Below, one piece after another: positions 1 through 7,616 of a stretch of 64,000 nt of DNA (position 1 is its first letter; every line of letters begins with the position of its first letter). Location: NCBI GenBank assembly GCA_963748485.1, contig CAVVJF010000019.1:496001-560000 (forward strand), in the 5' to 3' direction. The notes below the pieces were generated by a model. The model had not been told where the DNA came from and searched no databases. It worked only from the letters and a program-made list of their open reading frames with translations. A program made the position numbers and the translations under genes. The stretch comes from DASRWT01 sp963748485. GTDB lineage: Bacteria; Methylomirabilota; Methylomirabilia; Rokubacteriales; CSP1-6.

Positions 1-136
1 GCTTCGGACGGTTCAAGAGACGTCCGAGACGGTGCTCGGTCAAGCGAAGGAGCAGGTCTCGTCACGGCTCGAGCGCGTTCGGGAGAAGGTTCGCGCGGAC
101 GCCGCGGACGCAGGTCGAGGAAGACCCACCGAGTAG
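1..136 (+). CDS. C-terminal fragment of an unidentified protein
   Basis: The reading frame is open from base 2 to a TAG at 134-136 and encodes about 44 residues ending RGRPTE. It is rich in Glu, Lys, Arg and Ala (for example QAKEQVSSRLERVREKV) and looks like an amphipathic helix or coiled coil, as in the tails of YtxH-like or stress-associated proteins. The start lies outside the window, so no family can be assigned. The GC-rich hairpin just after the stop supports this being a real gene end. Confidence 0.45.
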   Translation, partial: LRTVQETSETVLGQAKEQVSSRLERVREKVRADAADAGRGRPTE

Positions 137-142
137 TTTCTA

Positions 143-160
143 CGCGCGGAGTGCCGCGCG
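143..160 (+). terminator. GC-rich hairpin after the first stop codon
   Basis: CGCGCGG (143-149) and CCGCGCG (154-160) form a perfect 7-bp stem with a 4-base loop, seven bases after the stop of the partial gene. No T-run follows, so it may block 3' decay rather than terminate on its own. Confidence 0.35.
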
Positions 161-323
161 GCTGACGAGTGAGGCGCGTCGCCTCGGGCCAGCCCTATTG
201 GCCCAGCGAGAGCCAGCCGACGAGCATCGTTGTGCGGGAAGGGCCCGGAATCGTGTGCTCTAATGCGTCCGAGAGGCGCCGGACGGCGCCGTCCTCACAC
301 TCCACCGGAGGAGGGTTTTTTTC

Positions 324-647
324 ATGAAGCGGATCATCGCGCTGCTTGTCGCACTGGCCTTCGTGACCGGATTCGCCGGCCTGTCGGACTCCCTCGCCCA
401 GACGCCACCCGCCAAGAGCGAGGCCAAGCCCAAGGATGCCGCCAAGCCCGCCATGAAGCACGAGCCGGTGGACATCAACACGGCGTCGGCGGACGAGCTG
501 AAGGCGGTTCCCGGGATCGGGGATGCCTACTCGAAGAAGATCATCGACAACCGGCCCTACAAGCGGAAGGACGAGCTCGTCCAGAAGAAGGTCGTGCCCC
601 AGGCGACCTACGACAAGATCAAGGACCACATCGTCGCGAAGCAGTAG
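324..647 (+). CDS. ComEA-like helix-hairpin-helix protein
   Basis: This is a 107-residue exported protein. Residues 1-25 look like a signal peptide with a hydrophobic core (IIALLVALAFVTGFAG). A short Lys/Ala/Pro linker follows, then a helix-hairpin-helix domain from about residue 48, with the typical DINTASADELKAVPGIGD motif. The family binds DNA without sequence specificity; ComEA members hold incoming DNA at the membrane during uptake. Small stand-alone HhH proteins like this are common and their role is often unproven. A strong ribosome site (GGAGGAGGG, 307-315) lies 8 bases before the ATG. No other competence genes are adjacent, and it converges with the next gene. Confidence 0.8.
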   Translation: MKRIIALLVALAFVTGFAGLSDSLAQTPPAKSEAKPKDAAKPAMKHEPVDINTASADELKAVPGIGDAYSKKIIDNRPYKRKDELVQKKVVPQATYDKIKDHIVAKQ

Positions 648-680
648 TAGCCGGATCCCGGCGCGAGGCCGGAGGGCGCG

Positions 681-1904
681 CTAGCCCCCGGCCTTGGCGC
701 TGGGCACCGTCGCGCCCGCGGGCTGGCCGTTGCCGTCGGCGGCGCACCCGCCCGCCTCGCCCCCGCGGTGGATGGAGAGATCCTTGATGGTCGGATGCTC
801 GCCGCAGAGCGGGCACTTGGGATCCCGCCGGAGCTTCACCTCGCGGAAGCGCATCCCGAGGGCGTCATAGGTCATGAGCCGCCCGATCAAGGGCTCGCCC
901 ACACCCAGCAGCACCTTGATGGCCTCGGTGGCCTGTACCACGCCGATGATGCCTGGGAGCACGCCCAGGACGCCGGCCTCGCTTCAGGACGGGACGAGGC
1001 CCGCCGGCGGCGGGGTGGGATAGAGGCAGCGATAGCACGGGCCCTGGTTCGGGGCGAACACGCTCGCCATGCCCTCGAACTGGAAGATGGAGCCGTGGAT
1101 ATTGGTCTTGCCCGCGAGATAGCAGGCGTCGTTGACGAGGTAGCGGGTGTCGAAGTTGTCCGAGCCGTCCACGACCAGGTCGTAGTCCTTGATGATGCCC
1201 ATCACGTTGTCCACGTCGATGCGGGTGGGCAGCGAGACGACGTTCACGTCCGGATTGAGATTGCGGATCGCTTCCGTCCCGGACTCGACCTTGGGGCGCC
1301 CCACGTCCTTGGTGGCGTGCAGGATCTGCCGCTGGAGATTGGACACGTCCACCACGTCGCCGTCCATGAGCCCGATGGTGCCGACGCCGGCGGCGGCCAG
1401 ATAGAGCGCGGTCGGCGAGCCGAGTCCGCCCGCGCCGATCAGCAGCACCTTGGAGCGCAGGAGCTTACGCTGGCCCTTCTCGCCGACCTGGGGCAGGAGG
1501 AAGTGGCGGCTGTAGCGCTGGATCTGCTCGGTGGTGAGGGGCCGGTCCTTGGCCACGGGGAGGCCGGACTGAGCCCACTTCTGGAATCCGCCCTGCAGAT
1601 TCACCACATTTTCGAAGCCCAGCTCCTTGAGCTGTTTCGCGGCGAGCATGGAGCGGAGGCCGGTCTGGCAGTAAAGGACGAGCGGTGTCGAGGGCTCGGG
1701 GGCGACGGTGCCGATGCGAAACTCGAGGAAGCCGCGGCTGATGTTGGCGGCGTCCTCGATGTGCCCGTCGCGATATTCGTCGGGGTCGCGGACGTCCACC
1801 ACCACGACGGGCTCGCCCGCATCGAGACGGCGCTTGAGGTCGGCCGGCCCCTGCTCGGGAATGACCTGACGCGCTTCGGCCAGCATGTCCTTCAACGTCT
1901 TCAT
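681..1904 (-). CDS. moeB: rhodanese-MoeB/ThiF (E1-like) protein with in-frame TGA, candidate selenoprotein
   Basis: Read through the TGA, this is 407 residues. Residues 20-115 are a rhodanese domain with the active-site loop CQTGLRS (Cys79). From about 125 it is an E1-like adenylyltransferase: GAGGLGSP nucleotide loop (157-164), SNLQRQ (188-193), GSDNFDTR (247-254), and zinc ligands at CYRC (290-293) and CPLC (364-367). Such proteins adenylate and help thiolate the C-terminus of small sulfur carriers such as MoaD or ThiS. The frame is interrupted once, by TGA at 986-984 (codon 307), with perfect homology on both sides (PPPAGLVPS then SEAGVLGV). Homologues have Cys here (SCAEAG), the E1-like Cys matching ThiF Cys184 and MOCS3 Cys239. 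Selenocysteine is the best reading; a TGC-to-TGA mutation or error is the alternative. Start ATG at 1904, with GGAGGAG upstream. Confidence 0.85.
942..986 (-). promoter_or_regulatory. candidate bacterial SECIS element directly after the in-frame UGA
   Basis: Reading the minus strand from the UGA (986-984), a perfect 6-bp stem CCTGGG (969-964) / CCCAGG (957-952) closes a 6-base loop CGUGCU (963-958). The loop begins 20 bases after the UGA and has G as its second base. The published bacterial SECIS pattern has 16-37 bases from UGA to apical loop, a 3-14 base loop and a G in its first two positions. A lower stem GCCG (977-974) / CGGC (945-942) extends it across a 4x6 internal loop. The codons here also encode conserved residues, so a chance hairpin is possible. 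Confidence 0.55.
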
Positions 1905-1966
1905 CCGTCGACTCCTCCGCTTGCCATTTAGATTACGCCTATTCCCCCTCGGATGCAGGGCAAGAC

Positions 1967-1975
1967 TGCTATAAT
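1967..1975 (+). promoter_or_regulatory. extended -10 promoter of the rml operon
   Basis: TGC followed by TATAAT (1970-1975) is a perfect extended -10 box. No -35 match lies 17 bases upstream. Only ten bases separate the box from the ATG at 1986 and no Shine-Dalgarno sequence is present, so the transcript should start just before the ATG and be nearly leaderless. Confidence 0.6.
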
Positions 1976-1985
1976 CGGTCGAGAA

Positions 1986-3050
1986 ATGAAAGGGTTAATC
2001 CTCTCCGGAGGACGCGGAACCCGACTCCGTCCCATCACCTACACCTCGGCCAAGCAACTGGTCCCGATCGCCAACAAGCCCATCCTCTTTTACGGGATCG
2101 AGGCCCTCTCGGCATCGGGGATCCGCCAGATCGGCATCGTGGTGGGGGATACCCACCAGGAGATCCGGGACGCGGTGGGTGATGGCAGCCGATGGGGCGT
2201 CGAGGTGACGTATATCCAGCAGGAGGCGCCCCTCGGCCTGGCGCATGCCGTGCTGACCGCCGAGCCCTTCCTCGGCGAGGATTCGTTCTGCATGTACCTC
2301 GGCGACAACCTCATCCTCGAGCCCCTGGCCCCGCTCGTCGAGCGCTTCCGCACGACCAAGCCCAACAGCCAGATCCTGCTCGCGCGGGTGCCCGATCCCA
2401 CCCAGTTCGGGGTGGCGGAGCTGTCCGGCGACAAGGTGAAGCGTCTCGTCGAGAAGCCCAAGGTGCCGCCGTCCGATCTCGCCCTGGTCGGGGTCTACAT
2501 GTTCGACGCCAACATCCTCCGCGCCGCCAAGGCCATCAAGCCCTCGGGCCGCGGAGAGCTCGAGATCACCGACGCCATCCAGTGGCTGATCGACTCCGGC
2601 CACACCGTGCGCCCGCACGTGATCGAGGGCTGGTGGAAGGACACCGGCAAACTCGCAGACATGCTGGAGGCCAACCGCATCATTCTGGATACGCTCGAGC
2701 CCCGCTCCGACGGCACGGTGACGGACTCTGAGATCCACGGCAAGGTCGTCGTGGAGGCGGGTGCCCGCATCGTCCGGAGCACCGTGCGCGGCCCCGCCAT
2801 CATCGGCCGCGGGGCCACCATCGAGCACGCCTATATCGGCCCGTTCACGTCGGTGGGGGAAGGGGTGTCCGTCCGCAACAGCGAGGTGGAGCACTCCATC
2901 CTGCTCGAAGGCTCGCGCATCTCCGACGTCGGGGGGCGCATCGAGTCGAGCCTGATCGGCAAGAACGCCGCCATCTACCGTACCCAGGGCAAGCCGCGCT
3001 CCTTCACCTTCATGCTCGGCGACCGCAGCGAGGTGGGGCTCGTCGAATGA
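1986..3050 (+). CDS. rmlA: glucose-1-phosphate thymidylyltransferase (long form)
   Basis: This 354-residue enzyme makes dTDP-glucose from glucose 1-phosphate and dTTP, the first step of dTDP-sugar synthesis for surface polysaccharides. The N-terminus carries the nucleotidyltransferase signature LSGGRGTRLRPIT, with KQLVPIANKP soon after. The C-terminal third (from about residue 245) has the hexapeptide-like repeats of a left-handed beta-helix (IVRSTVRGPAIIGRGATI), which marks the long RmlA type rather than the 290-residue enteric form. I start at the ATG at 1986, because it begins the conserved MKGLILSGG motif; upstream in-frame starts add unconserved residues. Its stop overlaps the next start by 4 bases. 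Confidence 0.92.
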   Translation: MKGLILSGGRGTRLRPITYTSAKQLVPIANKPILFYGIEALSASGIRQIGIVVGDTHQEIRDAVGDGSRWGVEVTYIQQEAPLGLAHAVLTAEPFLGEDSFCMYLGDNLILEPLAPLVERFRTTKPNSQILLARVPDPTQFGVAELSGDKVKRLVEKPKVPPSDLALVGVYMFDANILRAAKAIKPSGRGELEITDAIQWLIDSGHTVRPHVIEGWWKDTGKLADMLEANRIILDTLEPRSDGTVTDSEIHGKVVVEAGARIVRSTVRGPAIIGRGATIEHAYIGPFTSVGEGVSVRNSEVEHSILLEGSRISDVGGRIESSLIGKNAAIYRTQGKPRSFTFMLGDRSEVGLVE

Positions 3051-3583
3051 ACCTCAACGACGCCGCCAAGCGGGCCTTCGCCGTGCAGGACTACTCCCCG
3101 CAGGCGCCCATCGGGGGCGTCGAGATCGTGGACATCAAGCGCTTCGTGGACGACGGCGGCACCTTCCTCGAGCTGGGCCGGCTCACCGCGGGGGCCCACG
3201 CCGCGCTCCGCGGGTTCGAGGTGAAGCAGATCAACTTCAGCGAGATGGATCCCGGCGTGGTCAAAGCCTTCCATCTCCACCGCCGGCAGACCGACGTGTG
3301 GTTCGTGCCGCCGGGCGACCGCATGCTGCTCGTGCTGCTGGACTGCCGGGCCGGCTCGCCCACCGAGAACGCCCTGCGCCGGCTCGTGCTGGGCGACGGG
3401 ACGGCGCGGCTCGTGCGCATCCCGCCCGGCGTGGCCCACGGCGTGCGCAACCTCGCCGCCACGCGCGGCCGTATCGTCTACTTCGTGGACGCCCACTTCT
3501 CGCCGGACCCGGACACCTCCGACGAGGGGCGCCTGCCCTGGGACTTCGCCGGCCGCGACGTCTGGGAGCCGACGCGAGGCTAG
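3047..3583 (+). CDS. rmlC: dTDP-4-dehydrorhamnose 3,5-epimerase-like cupin
   Basis: This is a 178-residue single-domain cupin of RmlC size. Family features are RGFEVKQINFSE, AFHLHRRQTDVWFV with paired histidines near residue 77, and IPPGVAHGVRNL near residue 125. RmlC epimerises C3 and C5 of dTDP-4-keto-6-deoxyglucose. The classical RGLH motif of RmlC is replaced by a different arrangement, so it may act on a related dTDP-keto sugar or be an isomerase of the same fold. It is translationally coupled to rmlA (ATGA overlap) and followed by rmlB. rmlD, needed for dTDP-rhamnose, is not in the window. Confidence 0.75.
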   Translation: MNLNDAAKRAFAVQDYSPQAPIGGVEIVDIKRFVDDGGTFLELGRLTAGAHAALRGFEVKQINFSEMDPGVVKAFHLHRRQTDVWFVPPGDRMLLVLLDCRAGSPTENALRRLVLGDGTARLVRIPPGVAHGVRNLAATRGRIVYFVDAHFSPDPDTSDEGRLPWDFAGRDVWEPTRG

Positions 3584-3596
3584 TGGGGGTTCCGCC

Positions 3597-4595
3597 GTGA
3601 AGATCCTGGTGACGGGTGGAGCAGGTTTCATCGGCTCGAGCTTCGTCCGGCATGTCCTCGCCGCGCATCCGGAGGACGCCGTCGTCACCCTCGACAAGCT
3701 CACCTACGCGGGCAACCTCGCCAACCTTCGGGACATCGAGGCCGACCCGCGCCACCGCTTCGTGAAGGGGGACATCTGCGACGCGGCCCTCGTGCGCGAC
3801 CTGATCGCCGAGGTGGACACGGTCGTGCACTTCGCCGCCGAGACGCACGTGGATCGCTCCAACGCGGGCGCCGACGAGTTCCTGCGGACCAACGTCACCG
3901 GCACCTTCACCCTGCTCGAGGCGGCGCGGGCGCGCGGGCTCAAGCGCTTCATCGCCATCGGGACCGACGAGGTGTATGGGAGCATCACCCGAGGGGCCTC
4001 GCGTGAGATCGACCCTCTCAATCCCTCGAATCCGTACTCGGCCTCGAAGGCGGCGGCGGACTTGCTCGCGCGCGCCTTCTGGACCACGCACCGCCTACCC
4101 GTCATCGTCACCCGGAGCAGCAACAACTTCGGCCCCTACCAGTACCCGGAGAAGATGATCCCGCTCTTCGTCACCAACGCGCTCGAGGACGCCGCGCTGC
4201 CGCTGTACGGCGACGGCAAGAACGTCCGCGACTGGCTCTACGTGCTCGACAACTGCGCCGCGATCGACGCCGTGCTCCGCAAGGGCAAGGACGGCGAGAT
4301 CTACAACATCGGCGGGGGCAACGAGGTGGAAAACATCGTCATCACCCGCCAGATCCTCCGCCTCACCGGCAAGCCCGAGACGCTGATCAAGCCGGTGACG
4401 GATCGGCCCGGCCACGACCGCCGCTACGCGCTGGACAGCGCCAAGGTGCGTGCGCTCGGCTGGAAGCCGGCCCACGACTTCGCCTCCGCGCTCGCGGCGA
4501 CGGTGGAGTGGTATCGCGCCCACGGGGACTGGTGGCGCCCGATCAAGTCCGGGGAATTCGGCGCTTACTACGAGCGCCAGTACTCGTCGAGGTGA
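3597..4595 (+). CDS. rmlB: dTDP-glucose 4,6-dehydratase
   Basis: This 332-residue extended SDR oxidises dTDP-glucose at C4 with NAD and dehydrates it to the 4-keto-6-deoxy sugar. It shows the NAD loop GGAGFIGS at the N-terminus, the catalytic IGTDEVYGS motif (Thr-Asp-Glu) near residue 123, the YSASK pair near residue 148, and SNNFGPYQ. The start is GTG at 3597; it opens directly into the Rossmann strand KILVTGG. It is the third gene of the rml cluster, 13 bases after the cupin, and its stop overlaps the next start (TGATG). Confidence 0.93.
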   Translation: MKILVTGGAGFIGSSFVRHVLAAHPEDAVVTLDKLTYAGNLANLRDIEADPRHRFVKGDICDAALVRDLIAEVDTVVHFAAETHVDRSNAGADEFLRTNVTGTFTLLEAARARGLKRFIAIGTDEVYGSITRGASREIDPLNPSNPYSASKAAADLLARAFWTTHRLPVIVTRSSNNFGPYQYPEKMIPLFVTNALEDAALPLYGDGKNVRDWLYVLDNCAAIDAVLRKGKDGEIYNIGGGNEVENIVITRQILRLTGKPETLIKPVTDRPGHDRRYALDSAKVRALGWKPAHDFASALAATVEWYRAHGDWWRPIKSGEFGAYYERQYSSR

Positions 4596-5635
4596 TGCCC
4601 ATGCCGACGCGCCGCCGCCCTGTCGCCGCTCTGCTCGCGCTGGTCTTGCTCGGAATCCCCATCAGCCTCCTCGCCGCTCCCCGCGGGAGCGCCCCGCGTC
4701 CGGACTCGCCGCCGCTCGACGGCGCGCCCGCCTTCACCCGGCGGGTGGCGCCCGCCATGGTGGCGCTGCGGGTGGAGGCGGCGCCGCACGCGCCCTCGTC
4801 CGCCACGCTGGGGGCGGAGCGGGCGGGCAGCGCCGTCATCTTCGATCCGGCCGGCTATGCGCTCACGGTGTCCTATCTCCTGCTGGACGCCGAGCGGCTC
4901 GAGGTCACCCTCCGCGACGGGCGTACCGTGCCCGCCCGGCTGGTGGGGCTCGATCTCGAGGTGGGGCTCGGCGTGGTCAAGCTCTCCTGGCCGGGGCCCT
5001 GGCCGGCCGCGCCCCTCGGCGACTCCACCCGTGTCGTCTCGGGGGACGCCGCGGGGACGGTGGGCATGTCCAGCGCGGGTGACCTCATCGCGGTCGAGGC
5101 CCAGGTGCGCGCCGTGCAGTCCTATTCCGCCTCGTGGGAGTACATGCTGGACCGCGCCTTCCTCGTCTATCCCGGCAACCCGGCCTTCGGCGGCGGCGCC
5201 CTCGTGGACAGCGCGGGGACGGTGGTGGGTATCACCTCGCTGCGCCTCGGCGACCGGCCCCACAGCAACCTCGTCATCCCCATCGAGAAGTTCCTCGCCG
5301 CGCGGGACGAGCTGCTGGCCAAGGGCCGCGTGGAGAGCCGCGGCGTACGGCCCTGGCTGGGCGTCTACACGGAGAGCGTTCCCGGGCGGGGGGCGATGGT
5401 GCTGGGCGTGTCGCCGGTGGGGCCGGCCGGCCCCGCCGGCTTCCGCCGGGGCGATCTCATCGTGGCCGTCAACGGGCGCGCGGTGTCGAGCCAGGAGGAG
5501 TTCTACGCACGCCTCTGGGAGGGCCGGATCGGCGTGCCCGTCGAGGTGCTGGTGCGCCGCGACTCGGGGTCCCAGCTCCTGACCGTGCGGCCGGCCGACC
5601 GGTATCGCATCTTCCGGACGACGGACAAGGAGTAG
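4595..5635 (+). CDS. secreted HtrA-like protein with PDZ domain, apparently without protease activity
   Basis: 346 residues: a signal peptide (hydrophobic stretch about 10-27), a trypsin-like fold of the HtrA/DegP type (about 60-250), and a C-terminal PDZ domain (GVRPWLGVYTES to EVLVRRD). In active HtrA the triad lies in NHVV, DLAV and GNSGG. Here the aligned segments read VSYLL, GLGVV and NPAFGGGA, so His, Asp and Ser all appear to be replaced. I infer a pseudoprotease that may still bind exposed C-termini through its PDZ domain. The ATG at 4595 overlaps the rmlB stop, which suggests co-transcription, but a role in polysaccharide export is only a guess. Confidence 0.75.
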   Translation: MPMPTRRRPVAALLALVLLGIPISLLAAPRGSAPRPDSPPLDGAPAFTRRVAPAMVALRVEAAPHAPSSATLGAERAGSAVIFDPAGYALTVSYLLLDAERLEVTLRDGRTVPARLVGLDLEVGLGVVKLSWPGPWPAAPLGDSTRVVSGDAAGTVGMSSAGDLIAVEAQVRAVQSYSASWEYMLDRAFLVYPGNPAFGGGALVDSAGTVVGITSLRLGDRPHSNLVIPIEKFLAARDELLAKGRVESRGVRPWLGVYTESVPGRGAMVLGVSPVGPAGPAGFRRGDLIVAVNGRAVSSQEEFYARLWEGRIGVPVEVLVRRDSGSQLLTVRPADRYRIFRTTDKE

Positions 5636-5644
5636 GCTGTAGCA

Positions 5645-7048
5645 ATGCGGGGCATCGATACCTATCGGGGCCGGGGGCTCATCGCCGACCCCATTCACCG
5701 CTATATCCTGTACACGCGGCCGGACGGCAACCCGGGCGAGGCCACCGAGGAGCACCTGATCGACTCGCCCTGGATGCAGCGGCTGCGGCGGGTGCCCCAG
5801 CTCCAGTCGGCCCGCTGGGTGTTTCCCGCCGCCGAGCACAGCCGCTTCCAGCATTCTCTCGGCGCCATGCATCTGGCCGGGCGCTTCGCCCAGCAGCTGC
5901 ACCCGTCGCTGCGGGCTGAGTTCACGGACGCGCCGTCGGCGCCCCTGTTCGAGGAGCTGCTCCGCGTGGCGGGCCTGCTCCACGACATCGGCCACGGCCC
6001 CTTCGGCCACTTCTTCGACGACAACTTCCTCGCCGACTGGAACCTCACCCACGAGATCGTGGGGCAGAAGATCATCAAGGAGGAGCTGGCCGAGCTGATC
6101 CGCGGGCTCCGCCGCAGCCCGTCCGGCCCCTTCGAGGCCGGCGAGGCCATCGACCCGGAGTGGATCTGCTACCTCATGGGCAAGCACCGCACCGAGCCGG
6201 AGGCGGGGCATCCGCGGTGGCTGGCGCATCTCAAGCCCTTGCTGTCGGGCATCTACACTGTCGACAACATGGACTACGTGCTCCGCGACTCCTACATGTG
6301 CGGAGTGGCGGTGGGGCCCATCGACGTCGAGCGGATCATGTACTACTCGTTCTTCAGCGACAAAGGCCTCACGCTCGATCGCGGCGGCATCCAGGCCTTC
6401 ATCATGTTCCTGAACGCGCGCTTCTACATGTACACGAACGTGTACTACCACCGGACCACGCGCGGCATCGACCTGCACCTGAAGGAGATCTTCCGCGACA
6501 CCATGCGGCTGGTCTTCCCGTTCGACCTGAACAAGAACCTGAAGCCTTACCTCGGGCTCACCGAGTGGACCCTGCTCGAGGAGGTCGAGCGCTGGCCCGA
6601 TTCCGACGAGGCGGAGCGCCGCGCTCTCGGCGCGGAATGGCGGCAGATCCTCGACCGGCGGCTCAAGTGGCGCATGGCTCACGAGGTGGTGCTGGATCTG
6701 TTCGAGCCGCGGCGCGGCCAGGCCTTCATGAAGGCGGAGGATCTGGAGGCGCGGGTGCGCGAGCACTTGCCCGCCGCCCTTCGAGGCTTTCCCTTCAAGA
6801 TCGACATGGCCCAGCAGGATCCGCGGCCGCTCAACCCCATCCAGATGCACGATCGCCAGCTCTACGTGTACGACTCGGCGTCGCGGACGGTGTCCGCGGA
6901 GCCGCTCAAAGAGCTCTTGAAGTATCTGCCGGGCAAGGTGGCCCAGTGCCGGATCTTCGCGGCCACCCACGAGCACGATGCCGCGCTCGCCCAGGCCCTC
7001 GAGCGGGCGCTCAGCGAGGAGCGCCCCGCCCATCCAACCAACCTCTAG
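5645..7048 (+). CDS. HD-domain phosphohydrolase
   Basis: 467 residues of the dGTPase/SAMHD1-like HD superfamily. Metal ligands are visible: His70 (FQHSLGAMH), His113-Asp114 (LLHDIGHGPFGH) and a later Asp in NMDYVLRDSYMCG. Near the N-terminus it has DSPWMQRLRRVPQL, typical of the YdhJ-like branch of HD hydrolases. These enzymes cut nucleotide or other phosphate esters; the substrate of this branch is uncertain. The next gene follows after 22 bases in the same direction, and the pair looks like one transcription unit. The start ATG at 5645 is preceded by AAGGAG inside the end of the previous gene. Confidence 0.85.
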   Translation: MRGIDTYRGRGLIADPIHRYILYTRPDGNPGEATEEHLIDSPWMQRLRRVPQLQSARWVFPAAEHSRFQHSLGAMHLAGRFAQQLHPSLRAEFTDAPSAPLFEELLRVAGLLHDIGHGPFGHFFDDNFLADWNLTHEIVGQKIIKEELAELIRGLRRSPSGPFEAGEAIDPEWICYLMGKHRTEPEAGHPRWLAHLKPLLSGIYTVDNMDYVLRDSYMCGVAVGPIDVERIMYYSFFSDKGLTLDRGGIQAFIMFLNARFYMYTNVYYHRTTRGIDLHLKEIFRDTMRLVFPFDLNKNLKPYLGLTEWTLLEEVERWPDSDEAERRALGAEWRQILDRRLKWRMAHEVVLDLFEPRRGQAFMKAEDLEARVREHLPAALRGFPFKIDMAQQDPRPLNPIQMHDRQLYVYDSASRTVSAEPLKELLKYLPGKVAQCRIFAATHEHDAALAQALERALSEERPAHPTNL

Positions 7049-7070
7049 CGCGGTCCCATAGCGAGGGGAT

Positions 7071-7577
7071 ATGGACCTGCTCGAAGCGAAGAACCGGGTG
7101 GCCGAGGCGCTCGTCGAGTCCATCTTTCGACGGGCTCGCTACGACATCACGCCCTATCGCCGCTCGCCCGCCGCCGGCCTCCGGGTGGGGCGCGACGACT
7201 TCTCTCCCGACTTCTGGGTGAAGCCGTCAGGGGAGAGCGGGCCGGGCGGCACCAGCGGCACCAAGGACTGCCTCATCGAGGTGAAGTACCACCCGCACAT
7301 CGGCCAGTTTTTGGCGGTGGAGAGTCAACGCAGTGAACGGTCGCTGTTTCAGATGGCGCGCCGGCAGTGGCCCGAGCTCTACTTCGTGCTCGTCTCGGAC
7401 AAGCTCGAGCCCGGCCGGTCGTGCTTCCAGGCCTTCCACCTCGCGGGCTGGGCGCCGGGGGCGCCGTGCCAGACCCTCGACCTTGCTGAAGTAGAAGAGA
7501 TGGGTATTTTCGCGCACAATGTCGCCGACCACGAGGAGCTGATCCGCCGCATCTTCGCCCTGTTGACGGGCGCCTGA
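7071..7577 (+). CDS. uncharacterised protein, possible PD-(D/E)XK nuclease fold
   Basis: 168 residues that I cannot place in a named family. Residues 40-75 read as RDDFSPDFWV, then a Gly/Ser-rich insert, then DCLIEVKYHPHIGQF. An Asp followed by a beta-strand with E-x-K is the core of PD-(D/E)XK nucleases and related hydrolases. The rest alternates helix and strand (RRQWPELYFVLVSDKLEP) as in that fold. It follows the HD phosphohydrolase by 22 bases with its own GAGGGG ribosome site. No signal peptide or membrane segment is seen, so it is probably cytoplasmic. The nuclease reading is an inference from one motif. Confidence 0.6.
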   Translation: MDLLEAKNRVAEALVESIFRRARYDITPYRRSPAAGLRVGRDDFSPDFWVKPSGESGPGGTSGTKDCLIEVKYHPHIGQFLAVESQRSERSLFQMARRQWPELYFVLVSDKLEPGRSCFQAFHLAGWAPGAPCQTLDLAEVEEMGIFAHNVADHEELIRRIFALLTGA

Positions 7578-7616
7578 GCGAGCCCGCCGCGCGCGGCATT
7601 CCGGAAGGACGAGGTC

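Noticed and set aside
984..986. Treating moeB as an ordinary frameshifted pseudogene like trmI and the purine permease
   Set aside because: Both halves are in the same frame, with no indel; the only change is TGA for the expected Cys codon.
4568..7123. An 851-codon antisense frame across the HtrA-like and HD genes
   Set aside because: Same kind of shadow; both plus-strand genes have strong family motifs and the antisense product has none.
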